A DNA stretch of 64,000 bases from Mastigias papua. Taxonomy: Eukaryota > Cnidaria > Scyphozoa > Rhizostomeae > Mastigiidae. Position 1 is the stretch's first letter; every line of letters starts with the position of its first letter. The translations under genes and the position numbers were made by a program. The notes under the pieces were generated by a model that was given only the letters and a program-made list of their open reading frames with translations, did not search any database and was not told the origin of the DNA. Shown one piece after another: positions 63,997 to 64,000 of this stretch. The stretch covers positions 14,332,159 through 14,396,158 of the forward strand of contig OZ025270.1 in NCBI GenBank assembly GCA_964019165.1, read 5' to 3'.

Positions 63997-64000
63997 TGCT

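Overview
This is a metazoan nuclear contig: AT-rich, with one spliced host gene, metazoan-type LINEs, Penelope-like elements (PLEs), hAT, Tc1/mariner and Harbinger-like DNA transposons, and very long (AT)n tracts. The mixture (R2-group LINE with a restriction-like endonuclease, PLEs with hammerhead-like motifs, a RAG1/Transib-like remnant, many Jockey/CR1-type LINE pieces) fits a marine invertebrate, and a cnidarian is my best guess. The species cannot be fixed from the window.

Left part (1-24.6 kb, minus strand): the gene for replication factor C subunit 2 (RFC2, clamp-loader ATPase). Nine coding exons are found, from the start codon at 24570 to an exon ending at 597. They join in frame with GT-AG introns and encode 252 residues; the last ~100 residues lie left of position 1. 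The start codon has a GCCATGG context, and an E2F-like TTTCGCGC motif sits about 70 bp upstream, as expected for an S-phase gene. The introns (0.4-5.5 kb) are full of transposable elements: a hAT end, a hAT element with an 8-bp target duplication holding a decayed Ty3/gypsy element, a Harbinger-like element holding a mariner-like MITE, a PLE, LINE pieces, a Tc1 fragment and several microsatellites.

Middle (24.6-46 kb): no convincing host gene. It holds (AT)n tracts with palindromic cassettes, Harbinger-like MITEs, a second inverted copy of a repeat family also found in RFC2 intron 7, a ~190-bp minisatellite, several LINE fragments and a RAG1/Transib-like transposase remnant (37-38 kb). One short open frame at 29.1-29.3 kb might be a host exon.

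Right part (46-64 kb): mostly LINEs on the minus strand. One LINE is nested in another (46.5-50.2 kb) and another is nearly full-length but broken (52.5-55.2 kb). There is a gypsy integrase piece, a head-to-head pair of tRNA-derived SINEs with perfect 113-bp arms between (AT)n tracts, two tandem PLE copies with three hammerhead-like motifs, and an R2-group LINE with a long intact C-terminal frame that runs off the right edge. All calls come from reading and translating the sequence by eye; no database search was run.
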